NCBI GenBank assembly: GCA_022575985.1
Contig: JAKSXM010000142.1
Location: 3,038,001-3,102,000 of the forward strand
Direction of reading: 5' to 3'
Source of the DNA: Anagrus nilaparvatae
Lineage: Eukaryota > Arthropoda > Insecta > Hymenoptera > Mymaridae
DNA: 64,000 bases
Shown: positions 12,026 through 24,107 of the stretch, in pieces
Layout: the number at the start of each line of letters is the position of its first letter
How positions within the stretch are numbered: the stretch's first letter is position 1
Notes under the pieces: generated by a model
Told to the model about the DNA's origin: nothing
Seen by the model: only the letters and a program-made list of their open reading frames with translations
Database searches by the model: none
Program-made: the position numbers and the translations under genes

Positions 12026-12329
12026 AAAAAAAATACACATTTAATGTACAATACAATATCATAGGTATATATATAAAAAATTATTTAATGATTCACGAAA
12101 AAGTATAATTGTATTATAAATTGTTTTTTCATTTTTTTGATAACAATTTTAATTATAAAGTAAAGTGGTTTATTCAATACGCTGTTCTTGTTGAAAAAAT
12201 TTATAATCGATTTATCACTTATTTTCATACACTTATAGATCTTGAAAGATATTCTAGTAGCTTTTGCAATATTTAAATTAATTATTGTACTTTAATTTAA
12301 CAAATCCTTTGTCGAAAGTCAATTCTCTG

Positions 12330-12419
12330 TGAATGACAGGTTAAAATCTAGTGATTGGCCAATAATTTTCTATAAGAAATACACGCAATTGGTCATTCAC
12401 TAGAATCAAACTATTCACT
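12330..12419. repeat. Short inverted repeat
   Basis: GTGAATGACAGG..CTAGTGATTGGCCAAT pairs with ATTGGTCATTCACTAG..ACTATTCAC. Confidence 0.5.
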
Positions 12420-12572
12420 GGTAAATCAACCCTATGTTCCTATAAAAATGACCCATTTTTTTCGGCCAAAATTTTTTTTTAATATACATATTGGATTTTT
12501 TTAGTTATTTTGAAATCTAATGTCTTAGATGGCTGAAAAATTTTCTCTAGTTATTGTGTACGTCCAGTCTAG

Positions 12573-12862
12573 TTTTGTTACATTTTAATTTATGAGTTTA
12601 TGACTCCAGGCTCTAATGAGGAGAGAAATAAATCATCTCTTAACCACTTCTTCTTCTACTACAAACGCCATAACAATGAATAAACTTATTTATAGTTACA
12701 TAATGCTTATCACATACTAGTTTTTCGCTGATTAAGCAACTTTTATCACTTTTGAATCGTTTAATTGTTACTTTGCTACGAAAATAAAAAGCAATATTTA
12801 ATACTTAGAAATTTGTTTCAATACTCCTAAAACAACTAAATTAATACTTTACATATTGATTA
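12573..12862 (+). repeat. Dispersed repeat, copy 1 of 2
   Basis: Nearly identical to 26208-26512 from TTTTGTTACATTTTAATTTA through CTAAAACAACTAAATTAAT; no frame or terminal repeat recognised. Confidence 0.75.
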
Positions 12863-12902
12863 TACTTTCAATAAAAGTTTTAGCATAGAAATTTTCTAAC
12901 AT

Positions 12903-13019
12903 TTTTGGTTCCTCAATGAGGAACCATTGTGATGGGTCAAATTTTGGTTTTTGATTTTTTGGGATATAAGCACGTTTTGAGACCTCAAGAAGCTAAAAAC
13001 TCGATTTTTAAAAAAAGTC

Positions 13020-13056
<37 letters not shown>

Positions 13057-13309
13057 AATCGGTGATATTTCGCGAACATGGAAATAAGACCTAATTTTTT
13101 TTTCAAAAATTTTTTCACCAAAAAAGCTCGAGGTACTTTTTTTTTTTTAATTTGGAGGTAATACCTCATTTATTTCCATGAAAGTACTTATATTTGAAAG
13201 TATGGTTTTTACTCTATATCTTATACTTATTTATTAAAGTATGGTTTTTACTCTATATCTTGAATCTGATACTTAATTTTTTGAACCAAAACCGGTTTTT
13301 AAAAAAGTC

Positions 13310-13353
<44 letters not shown>

Positions 13354-14705
13354 TGTGTGTGTCTGTGTGTGTATGTAATCGGTGATATTTCACAAACATT
13401 ATGGAATTAAGGCCTAATTTTTTTTTCAAACATTTTTTCACAAAAAAAGCTCGAGGTACTTTTTTTTTTTAATTTGGATGTAATACCTCATTCATTTCCA
13501 CGAAAGTACTTATATTTGAAAGTATGGTTTTTACTCTATATCTTGAATCTGATACTTAATTTTTTGAAAATTTTTTGAAAATTTTTTTTCCAAAATTTTT
13601 TTCACGAAAAAATACAAAAAACACCAATTTTTTTTTTCTTTTTGGACGTAGTACCTAATTTATTTCTATGAAAGTACTAGTTTTAGAAAGTTTGTTTATA
13701 GTCATTTTTTGGATCTGACACCGAATTTTTTCAAAAATTTTTTCTCAAAATTAAAAAAACAAAAAAATTAAAAAACCTGCAATATTTTTTTTTTTGGGGT
13801 GTAATACCTCATTTAATTCCATGAAAGTACTAATATCTGAAAATATTGCAACCGGTGATGTTTCACAACCGTTATAAAATTTAGAACTAATTTTTTTTTC
13901 AAAAATTTTTTCACCAAAAAAGCTCTAGGTACTTTTTTTTTTAATTCGGATGTAATACCTCATTTATTTCCACGAAAGTACTTATATTTGAAAGTATGGT
14001 TTCTACTTTATATCTCGAATCTGATACATGGTCATATATGGGAATAATATGAAAATATTGTAACGGGTGATACTTCACAACCATTATCGAATTAAAACTA
14101 AATTTTTTTTTCCAACAATTTTTTCATCAAAAAATCTCAAAATACTTTTTTTTTTTTTTAAATTTGGATGTAATACCTCATTTATTTCCACGACAGTACT
14201 TATATTTGAAAGTATGGTTTTTACTCGATATCTCGAATCTGATACTTAATTTTTTGAAAATATTTTTGCCAAAATTTTTTTCACGAAAAAATACAAAAAA
14301 CACCAATTTTTTTTTCTTTTTGGACATAGTACCTAATTTATTTCTATGAGATTACTAGTTTTAGAAAGTTCGTTTATAGTATTTTTTTGGATCTAATAGC
14401 GAATTTTTTCAAAATTTTTTTCTCAAAATTAAAAAAAAAAAAAAACTGCAATATTTTTTTTTTTGTGTAATACTTCATTTAATTCCATGAAAATACTATC
14501 TTAAATAATTATTATCCAATGAATTACGTTAGATTTTATTTTGAAAAAAATAGATTTAGTTGAATTCAATACATAAATTTTCTTTTAACTTTTAAAAGTT
14601 AATAGAAATGTATGATTGCATGCTTGTAATCGGTGATATCTGTGGCATATTTAAGTATTAAGCTCATTGTTTGAGGAACCTTAGTGCCAGCTAGTTGGCA
14701 GGGTA
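12903..14705 (+). repeat. Composite repeat with (TG)n, copy 1
   Basis: Starts with the palindrome GGTTCCTCAATGAGGAACC and ends TTAGTGCCAGCTAGTTGGCA then GGGTA. Inside are several tandem modules (GTGATATTTCACAAACATTA, TAATACCTCATTTATTTCCA, GAAAGTACTTATATTTGAAA) and (TG)n tracts at 13024-13050 and 13315-13372. Confidence 0.75.
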
Positions 14706-14719
14706 TTTTTCATATTTTT

Positions 14720-15690
14720 TGTTTTTTTTTTACTGAAAAAGCTTTAAAACCATAAAAGACTTACATCAATATTTTTCACCGGATCAAAGAGCTCAAAAAT
14801 TCAGATATAAATGGATTTATAAACGATTATTAAAATTTTTGGATTTATAGAAATCTTGGCTTTATTCGCATAAAACCATTTGAAATGGTTAAAACTCATT
14901 ATAAACTAAGTTTTCTAATAAAAAAAGTGCTGATGAAATAGTGGAACCGGATTTTTTTGTCAAATTCTATTTTTGCCAAAATCGAAAGGGGTATGTATGG
15001 AAAAATGTTGAATTTTTTTTGCTTCAAATTTTTCGCTGTTTGGTACCGAAACAGGATTGAAACAGTGAAAAACTTAAATCAATATGGTTCCCCGGGTCAA
15101 AGAACCCAAAAAACCTGATGTAAATGGATTTAAGTGGGTTTTAAAATTTTTGGGTTTTTAGAATTTTTGGCTTTATTCGCTTAAAACCATTTGAATTAGC
15201 TAAAACTCATTAGGAATCAAGTTTTCTAATAAAAAGAGTGCTGATGAAATAGGGGAATCGGATTTTTTTGAAAATTTTTATTTTGGCCAAAATCGAAAGG
15301 GGTATGTATGGAAAAATGTTGATTTTTTTTTTCTTAAAATTTTTCGCTGTTTGGTATCGAAAAAGGTTTGAAACAGTGAAAAACTTAAATCAATATGGTT
15401 CCCCGGATCAAAGAACCCAAAAAATTTGATGTAAATGGATTTAAGTAGGTTTTAAAATTTTTGGATTTTAGAAATTTTGGCTTTATTCGCTTCAAACCAT
15501 TTGAATTTTTTAAAACTCACTATAAACCAAGTTTTCTAACCAAAAAAGTGCTGATGAAATAGGGGAACCGCATTTTTTTGACAATTTTTATTTTGGCCAA
15601 AGTCGAAAGGGGTTATATGGAAAAATTTCAGATTTTATTTTTTTCAGATTTTTTGTTCTTTTGTACTGAAAATTGGTTGAAAAATTTATA
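14720..15690 (+). repeat. Three-unit tandem array, period about 310 bp
   Basis: The landmark TCGAAAGGGGT recurs near 14983, 15293 and 15603. Each unit also has GTGCTGATGAAATAG, GGCTTTATTCGC and ATCAATAT..C. Units diverge by substitutions. No coding potential. Confidence 0.75.
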
Positions 15691-15779
15691 ACCGGTTTGT
15701 GTAACTACAAAACCAACAAGTATGGAATATGTTCACTCATAACAGTAATAAATCCAAAAACCGAAATTGCAATAAATCC

Positions 15780-15975
15780 CGAAATACAAATTATCCTAAG
15801 TTCATTTTCTTATCAGGGCCTGATCAGGTCCACTTCAAATTATTAAGTCCCTAAATTGAAAATATTCTAAGTCCATTTCACGCCCCCCCCCCCTAAAAAC
15901 GTCACATTTTCACCCCCCCTGCTGAGCCAGACTTTTTCAAATACCCCATCCAATGAACATGTTCCATGTTAAAAT
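15780..15975 (-). repeat. Dispersed 'gggacttagaataatt' repeat, inverted copy
   Basis: Contains AAGTCCCTAAATTGAAAATA, a C-run, GTCACATTTTCACCC and GAACATGTTCCATG, the inverse of 41740-41960. Shorter pieces occur at about 4660-4800, 38020-38120, 59605-59720 and 60690-60790. Confidence 0.6.
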
Positions 15976-16720
15976 ATTAGTAATTCCTATACTCTGTTTA
16001 AATTTTTATTATAATTAAATATGGCCAAATATCCTGAAATACTAATAAATTATATTAGCAATTTCCTATGCTCTATTTCAATTTTTATAATTATTGAAAG
16101 TGGCTGAATTTGCTAAAATACTAATGAAATATATTAGCAATTTCTTATGCTCCATTTTATTTTTCGAAATTATTAAAAATGGCTAAATTTGCTGAAATAA
16201 TTCCTACGTATTTCAGGATATTTAGCAATTTTTAATAATTATTTATTGTTTTTTTTATTGTTTGTTTATTCCGTTTAAGATTTAAATTTGATTTTCTTTA
16301 GCATTGATAATTTTTTTCATTTTTCTTGCAGGATCGCTTTTATCAATTATCAAATCCTAACCTAGTCTAATCACAAATTCATAAAAATACCAATATTCTA
16401 ATCTTGTTTCTTTAAGAGTATTAAATTTTTTCTGTTCATATATTGAAACTCATTTTTAGTACTTGCGTGTGTAAAAATCAGATCATCTGGCGTCAGAAAA
16501 TTAAAACAATGTATCGCGTTAAATTCAGATTCAAAAATTTACTTGTATTAAAACTTGTGTTGAATTTTAATTTACAGTGTTTTAATTTGATGCCCTGATT
16601 TTTCACTCGCAAGTAATAAAAATGAGTTTCAGTTACTATATTATAAGCTGGAAATATGCTGTAATACACAATAAATTAGATTTAAGGATGTAAAAATTAA
16701 ACAAAAAATGTTATGTATAA
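15976..16720. other. Intergenic, short internal repetition
   Basis: A unit around AATATATTAGCAATTTCCTATGCTC recurs three times between 15970 and 16220. Nothing gene-like was seen. Confidence 0.4.
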
Positions 16721-16789
16721 AAAATTTATTTTCCTGTATTCATTATTACAAAATATAATTTAATAATAAAGAAAAATAATCCAAACTAT

Positions 16790-17347
16790 TTAGTAAGGAT
16801 ATCTATAGCCGTATCCATATCCATTCACTATAACAGGTACTGCATAACCTACAGTTGGATGTCCGTAATAAATATTGCTAACACATTGGCCATTTTGGTA
16901 TTTATAACCAGATGGACATTCACGTACATAAACTGGTCTTAATTGCTGGTGGTATCCAAGATTCGATCCTACTCCTTGTAAAATATTATTTGCAACGTTT
17001 AATCCTATTTCTCCTATTGTGCTTAATCCAATTGTTTTTTCATCCCTCTTATTTTCTGAGTCTTGGCTCGAAGCAATATTGCTTGATTCCTTTTCTGGAG
17101 ATTTTCGTTCAGTATTTTTTGTGCCTTCTTTCGTTGTAACATTGCTTGGTTGATTTTCTACAGACTTTTCTTTTTTATGTTCTTCAGTGTTGATACTGGC
17201 AGCCAATGACGTGGCAATGGCGCCCAATACAAGTAAAGTTACCTAGAAAGACAATTAAAAAAAATATTCTTAAATAAAACTAAAGTTAATATTTTATAGA
17301 AAAAACAAATGTAAAATATTTTTTATACTTACAAAAATCTTTGACAT
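16790..17347 (-). CDS. Small secreted Cys-motif protein, member B (155 aa)
   Basis: Exon 1 is 17333-17347 (MSKIF) and exon 2 is 16790-17242; the 90-bp intron has gtaagt..ctag borders and phase 0. The product is 155 aa. The signal peptide is MSKIF + VTLLVLGAIATSLAA. It is followed by a Lys/Glu/Ser-rich low-complexity stretch, then NKRDEKTIG, a short hydrophobic/amphipathic segment (NVANNILQGVGSNLGY), then CPSGYKYQNGQC, the C-x-x-G-Y-x-Y motif with a nearby second Cys, and a Gly/Tyr-rich tail ending in GYGYGYRYPY. The promoter is good: TATA at 17401-17407 and TCAGT at 17373-17377 (minus strand). A TTTATT (AATAAA on the coding strand) is at 16725-16730. It is divergent from member C about 3 kb away. 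Family not recognised; a secreted, possibly extracellular-matrix, silk, venom or cuticle-like role is only inference. Confidence 0.85.
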
Positions 17348-17372
17348 TTTGATTTCAATTAATCTTTCTTAG

Positions 17373-17407
17373 ACTGAATATTTCAATTCTGATCAACTCT
17401 TTTTATA
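17373..17407 (-). promoter_or_regulatory. TATA box and initiator of secreted gene B
   Basis: On the minus strand, GGTATAAAAAG has its TATA at 17407 and TCAGT lies at 17377-17373, about 32 bp apart. Confidence 0.68.
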
Positions 17408-17409
17408 CC

Positions 17410-18240
17410 AGTTTTGATTTATTCAAATTAACAAAAAAAAAATAGATTTTTTTTCCTTAATTAAAATATTAATTAAATTTTATTAATTAAATTCATTGAT
17501 TGCAAATAAAATTTTAATGTATTCTAACACAATTATAAAGGAAGATTTTTGGCTACTTTTCCAAGAATAGAAACAATTGTTCTTAATTAATTATAAATTG
17601 CAAAGTCATTATTAGCATAACGTGATATTAATTATTATAGCAATAATTTTTATTAATTAATATTTTGTAAAATAACTCTAACTGATTAGTATTGGTCATT
17701 AATAAACAAATAATTTTTTTCAATATAATTTATTACCAAATATTTGTACAGTTGTTGTTCAAAAATTAATGGTCAGTTACAAAAGACTTATTGAAATCAG
17801 CATTTGAAAAAAAAATTGAATTTGGCTAAATTCTCGCGCATTTTCAGATTAAATAAATTTTTGGACACCGGAATGATATTCTATAGAAAATATTCTATGG
17901 GCCCCCAAAACTGAAAATTTTTCCATCAAATAATAAGTGCTAACGAGGATAAATAAAAAATACTACTTTTTTTTTTTTTTAAATGGCTTCCAGATAACGA
18001 GGAATAAACCTGAGGAGCTAAAAATGACATGAAGGCTTATTTTTTGTAGTACTTTCGGAAAAAATATTTTAAAACCATTTTGAACGAGATTTTGAAGACC
18101 TAAAAATTTATTTTAGAAATACCCATGTCAGATTGTAAAAAAATTTTTCCCAGTAAGTGAAATATGACTAATTTAATTTCAAAAAATGTCTTATGAGTTA
18201 GCAATTAAATCATAGAAGTTTAAATGTCTTTTAAATTTTT
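17410..18240. other. Intergenic DNA upstream of gene B
   Basis: A/T-rich with no gene or clear repeat recognised. Confidence 0.4.
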
Positions 18241-18363
18241 GGTTCCTCAATGAGGAACCATTGTAATGGGTCAAATTTTGGTTTTTGATTTTTTGGCATA
18301 TAAGCTCGTTTTGAGACCTCAGGAAGCTAAAAAACCGGTTTTTAAAAAAAGTCTCTCTCTCTG

Positions 18364-18395
<32 letters not shown>

Positions 18396-19033
18396 ATCGG
18401 TGATATTTCACAAACATTATGGAATTAAGACCTAATTTTTTTTTTTTAATATTCTCACCAAAAAAGCTCGAGGTACTTTTTTTTTTTTTTAATTTAGATG
18501 TAATACCTCATTTATTTCCACGAAAGTACTTATATTTGAAAGTATAGTTTTTACTCGATATCTCGAATCTGATACTTAATTTTTGAAAATTATTTTCCCA
18601 AAAATTTTGTCATAAAAAAATACAAAAAACACCAAATTTTTTTTTCTTTTTGGACGTTCTACGAGGGTACTAGTTTTAGAAAGTTCGTTTATAGTAATTT
18701 TTTGTATCTGATACCGAATTTTTTCAAAATTTTTTTCTCAAAATTAAAAAATCAAAAAGAAAAAAGCTGCAATATTTTTTGCTGTTGTTGTAATACTTCA
18801 TTTAATTACATGAAAGTACTATCTTGAATAATTATTATCCAATGAATTACGTTAGATTATATTTAAAAAAAAATAAATTTAGTTGAATTCAATACATAAA
18901 TTTACTTTTAGCTTTTAAAAGTTAATAGAAATGAATGTATGATTGCATGCTTGTAATCGGTGATATCTTTGGCATATTGAAGTATTAAGCTCATTGTTTG
19001 AAGAACCTTAGTGCCAGCTAGTTGGTAGGGTAT
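18241..19033 (+). repeat. Composite repeat with (TG)n, copy 2
   Basis: Same start palindrome and same end module as 12903-14705, but shorter internally; (TG)n at 18362-18386. Confidence 0.75.
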
Positions 19034-20363
19034 TTTTTTTTTATATTGAGGCGATTAAATAAAAAATTATTACTATATGGCATTTACTAGTCACCAACTT
19101 ACGATTTAATAGGGATTCGTAAGAATTAAAAATTACAGCCGATGATTATAAATTAGCCAATTTTTATTCTTAATAAAAACAGATAAAATTTTTGAAAAAC
19201 TAACCCTAAAAAAACCTCTAGAACGATTCTTTATTTAATCACTCACTGCCAAATTAGATTTTGGTTTCTACCAATTTTTTAAGCAAAATAATAAACTAAT
19301 GTTGAATCTAATTTTTTTCAAAATAATAAACGAGCCCACTTGGACGTTAAGGGATTAAGTAAAAAAAAAAAAAAATATAAAATTTTTTGAATTCAATTTT
19401 TTAAAAAAAACGAAATACATTTTTGTAATTTTCTGGAATAAATTGATTTAAAAAATAAACAATTAATTAATTTACTAAAAATATCAGTTTATTAATGTTT
19501 AAAAATTTAGAATAAATTTTAAATTATTAAAAATTAAATTCTAAGAAATTGACGTTAAACTAAAATCTTAGAGACAATAAAAAAATGTTAATTAATCACG
19601 TTTCCATGAATTTTATAATTATACAGACATTTTATTGTAAATTTATTAATACATTATAAATTCATAACTAAACTCATAAATAATTCTATTGTAATTAAAA
19701 AATTATATTGATTAATTAACAGTTTTACTTATCATATATTTTTACTGTAAATAAGCAATATTAAAATTAAAAATCAAAAAATTGATGATATCCTGCATAT
19801 TTTTATATTTAGTTTAAAATTAAGTTATATTTTGCATTAGAGATAATGCAAAGAGTCTAAAAATAACCAAAGAGTCTATTACTTACAAGGTGAGACTAGA
19901 ATATTTCGGAATGCAAATTACACTTTACAGAAAGGGATCATTTTAATGTGTCACAAAGCAACCCCAATATCCTCCAATTACATTTATGGAATAGATTTTG
20001 TTTATTCTAGTCATCATTTATAAAGTCTGTGGATTAATTCTTTTTAGGCTCAGCGTACTCATTCAAACAAATTTATTTTATGCTTTAATTTGGTTTATCA
20101 AATGCAGTATAGTCCCCATTATAGTTTAAGAATTAATAAAATATATTAAAACCTTTTGTGTCTACTAGAACCCCAGAAAATGAATTTAGGTATAGAAAAT
20201 AATGAAAATTAAATTTATCTACAATTAAAATAGCCAAATTAAAAAACTGTAACAATCAATATTATTCAAATAGATAATTATTAAAATAGAATGAGGTAAA
20301 ATATGTATAAATTAATTTAAAAATTAATCATCTGTTAATAAAATTATAAATCTATAAAAATGG
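19034..20363. other. Intergenic DNA upstream of gene C
   Basis: Very A/T-rich, no long frame, no recognised repeat. Confidence 0.4.
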
Positions 20364-20399
20364 TATAAAAGAGTAATATAATAAATTTAAAATATCAGT
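20364..20399 (+). promoter_or_regulatory. TATA box and initiator of secreted gene C
   Basis: GGTATAAAAG (TATA from 20364) and ATCAGTT with TCAGT at 20395-20399, about 33 bp from TATA to the initiator A, 40 bp before the ATG. Confidence 0.7.
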
Positions 20400-20439
20400 T
20401 TAATTAAAAAACTCAACAAAAAATATTTAAACAGCAAAA

Positions 20440-21048
20440 ATGTTTAAATTCTATGTAAGTATCTAAAATTTTTAATTATTTCATTTTATTTGAAATTAAA
20501 TAAAATTAAAATTTCAGACAATTTTATTAATATCAGGCATAACAGCCTCAGTATTAAGTGCATCTATTCCAGTCAAAGATACTACAGCATCATCGATTCC
20601 AACTGAAGAATTAGAAAATACTGAAGAATCATTAAGAGAATTATTAAATATGATTAAAAATAAATTTAATGAATTACAAAATCATAAAGAATCAAATTCA
20701 GATTCTGAAAACGAAAGAAATGAAAAAACTCTTAATGTATTAATAAATATTGTTAGTAGAATTTTAAAAGGTTTAGGAGGTTCATGCTCAGATTCAGAAA
20801 CTAATGATAATAATGATGATTATAATCAAAATAACAATAATTTTGGAAATAATTATGATCCAAGTCAAGTAACTCAAGTAACACGTGAATGTGCATATGG
20901 TTACGTTTATCAATATTTACCAGGACTTGGTTATAGATGTATTTTAGGAACACAACAGCTTGGTTATTCATTTGGTAGTCCATATCTTGCAAGTAGTTCA
21001 TATAATTCAGGGCCTTATAATACAGGAAATGCTTATTCATTAGGATAA
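20440..21048 (+). CDS. Small secreted Cys-motif protein, member C (181 aa)
   Basis: Exon 1 is 20440-20454 (MFKFY) and exon 2 is 20518-21048; the 63-bp intron runs gtaagt..ttcag in phase 0. The product is 181 aa. The signal peptide is MFKFY + TILLISGITASVLSA. An acidic Glu/Ser/Asn-rich stretch follows, then NERNEKTLN and an amphipathic LINIVSRILKGLGG segment. After that comes an Asn/Asp-rich low-complexity block, then ECAYGYVYQYLPGLGYRC, which is the family C-x-x-G-Y-x-Y...C motif with the longer spacer also seen in D, E and F. An extra Cys occurs in GGSCSD. The tail is Gly/Ser/Tyr-rich. TATA at 20364-20370 and TCAGT at 20395-20399 give a TATA-to-initiator distance of about 33. The start is chosen because the six-gene exon-1 pattern and the promoter agree. 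Function unknown. Confidence 0.85.
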
Positions 21049-21393
21049 ATAAAACTAAAAGCGCTTATATTTTTTAATTTTATTTTTACAATATTTTTAA
21101 ACTGCTAATTATAATTTTTCATTTTTTCGTTTAATAAAATAATAATTTTATAATATTTTATACATATTATTATTTATACTTTAAAAATATGACAGACAAT
21201 ATCCTAGCCCTGCCTTAAATAAAGATTACATCAAAGGTGTTAAAAATTCTGAGAGTAAGTGTTGTATAATTGATGTATATTTTTGCAACCATGGTAGTGC
21301 GACGAGGGGACTGAAAGTTATTTACTGGATTTAAGACACTCGCTTTACTTTTGGTTATGCAAAAAACACATTTTAATTACTTAAGTAATTAAA

Positions 21394-22524
21394 TACCCTG
21401 CCAACTAGCTGGCACTAAGGTTCCTCAAACAATGAGCTTAATACATTAATATGCAACTGATATCACCGATTACAACCATGCAATCATACATACATTTCTC
21501 TCTTAATTCCATAATAGTTGTGAAATATCACTGGTTACAATATTTTCAGATATTAGTACTTTCATGGAATTAAATCAGGTATTACACTAAAAAAAAAAAT
21601 ATTGCAGTTTTCTTAATTTTGAGAAAAAATTTCTTTCAAATTCGGTATCAAATCCAAAAAATTACTATAAACGAACTTTCTAAAACTAGTACTCTCATAG
21701 AAATAAATTAGGTACTAAGGTACTAGGTCCAAAAATAAAATAAAATTTGGTGTTTTTTAGTATTTTATGTGACGAAAATTTTGGGGAAAAAGTTTTCAAA
21801 AAATTAAGTATCAAATTCAAGATATCATATGAAATAAATGAGGTATTACATCCGAATTAAAAAAAAAAAAAACTTGATAAAAAAATTTTTGAAAAAAAAA
21901 ATTAGGTCTACAGCTCTAATTCTGGTCAATAAAATATTATTTTTACTTTTTTTTAATTTTATAACGGTTGTGAAATATCACCGATTACAATATTTTCCGA
22001 TATTAGTACTTTCATGGAATTAACTGAGGTATTACACCAACAAAAAAAAAATATTGCAGGTTTTTTATTTTTTTGGTTTTTTTAAATTTGGGAAAAAATT
22101 TTTGAAAAAATTCAGTATGAGATCCGAAAAATCACTAAAAAAGAACTTTCTAAAACTAGTATTTTCATAGAAATAATTTAGGTACTACTTCCAAAAAAAA
22201 AAAAAAATTGGTGTTTTATGTATTTTTTCGTGAAAAAAATTTTGGCAAAAATATTTTCAAAAAATTAAGTATCAGATTCGAGATATAAAATAGAAACCAT
22301 ACTTTCAAATATAAGTACTTTCGTGGAAATTAATGAGGTATTACATCCAAATTAAAAAAATAAAGTACCTAGAGCTTTTTTGGTGAAAAAATATTTGAAA
22401 CTTGTGAAATATCACCGATTACAATATTTTCAGATATTAGTACTTTCATGGAATTAAATGAGGTATTACACCAACAAAAAAAAATATTTCAGGTTTTTTA
22501 TTTCCTCAAAGAGAAACACACACA

Positions 22525-22570
<46 letters not shown>

Positions 22571-23636
22571 CGCACGCACACACACACACACATACAGACT
22601 TTTTTTAAAAATCGGTTTTTTAACTTCCTGGGGTCTCAAAATGTGCTTATATACCAAAAAATCAAAAATCGAAATTTTACCTATCACAAATATTTTTGAG
22701 CATAGGAAAAAAATTTCTGGTTTCAAATTTGTTGACAATATTTTTGAAAAATAGCTCAAAAATCATTACCAGAATGTAGAACAGTGCTTGAAAGTATATT
22801 TTTAAACTTTTTTTTAAGCACTCAAAGCCGACGAAGCTCATAAAAAAATATTTTTGAGCATAGGAAAAAAATTTCTGGTTTCAGATTTGTTGGCAATATT
22901 TTTAAAAAATAGCTCAAAAATCATAGACGAAGCTCCCGGGAGAAAATCAATCATGTATCCCCATATATGACCATGTATCAGATTCGAGATATAAAGTAGA
23001 AACCATACTTTCAAATATAAGTACTTTCGTGGAAATAAATGAGGTATTACATCCAAATTAAAAAGAAAAAGTACCTAGAGCTTTTTTGGTGAAAAAATTT
23101 TTGAAAAAAAAATTAGTTCTTAATTTTATAACGGTTGTGAAACATCACCGGTTGCAATATTTTCAGATATTAGTACTTTCATGGAATTAAATGAGGTATT
23201 ACACCCAAAAAAAAAAAATATTCCAGGTTTTTTAATTTTTTTGTTTTTTTAATTTTGAGAAAAAATTTTTGAAAAAATTTGGTATCAGATCCAAAAAATG
23301 ACTATAAACAAACTTTCTAAAACTAGTACTTTCATAGAAATAAATTAGGTACTACGTCCATAAAGAAAAAAAAAATTGGTGTTTTTTGTATTTTTTCGTA
23401 AAAACAATTTGGGGAAAAAAATTTTCGAAAAATTAAGTATCAGATTCGAGATATCGAGTAAAAATCATACTTTCAAATATAAGTACTTTCGTGGAAATAA
23501 ACGAGGTATTACATCCAAATTAAAAAAAAAAAAAGTACCACGAGCTTTTTTGATAAAAAAATTTTTGAAAAAAAATTTAGGTCTTATCTCCGTAATGTTT
23601 GTGAAATATCACCAATTACATACATACACTCACACA

Positions 23637-23698
<62 letters not shown>

Positions 23699-23779
23699 GA
23701 CTTTTTTTTAAAATCGGTTTTTTAGCTTCCTGGGGTCTCAAAATGTGCTTATATACCAAAAAATCAAAAATCGAAATTG
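21394..23779 (-). repeat. Composite repeat with (CA)n, inverted and internally amplified copy
   Basis: Starts TACCCTGCCAACTAGCTGGC (inverse of the other copies' end) and contains many inverted modules. It has two (CA)n tracts (22516-22592, 23631-23694), each followed by the inverted TTTTGGTATATAAGC module. It appears to be two nested or tandem copies. Open frames here are repeat artefacts. Confidence 0.7.
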
Positions 23780-24107
23780 GAAATTCGGATTCGGTAGGCT
23801 TATTACACAAAGATTTTTTGGTTTCTTTTTAAAATTTTGAAAATGAGAATGTCTCGTTATAATTTTGGTTAAATACAGGTCTCCAAGAGTTTAATTTTGC
23901 AAACCACATCAAAATTCGCCAAAAATTTATCAAAGTTGTATTTACTCTTTTTTTCGTGAATCTCAGTTTATTATCTCATGAAAAAAATTTTAAATAAAAT
24001 AGAAGAATATTTTTATTATATTTTTATTTGAGGATAATTTTACAATATACATTCATCAAATTGAAATTATACAAATTTTTAAGTACATTGGGTGCAAATA
24101 TTGAAAA

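Larger units (their letters stand above)
10567..12572. other. Intergenic DNA, no clear gene
   Basis: Apart from the short candidate frame at 11930-12025 and a small inverted repeat at 12330-12419, this is A/T-rich low-complexity DNA. Open frames at 10563-10769 (minus) and 11775-11957 have no recognisable content. Confidence 0.5.

Noticed and set aside
22448..22759. Three overlapping frames rich in Thr-His or Val-Cys repeats
   Set aside because: Translation of a (CA)n/(TG)n microsatellite inside the composite repeat; the same applies at 13194-13441 and 23376-23810.
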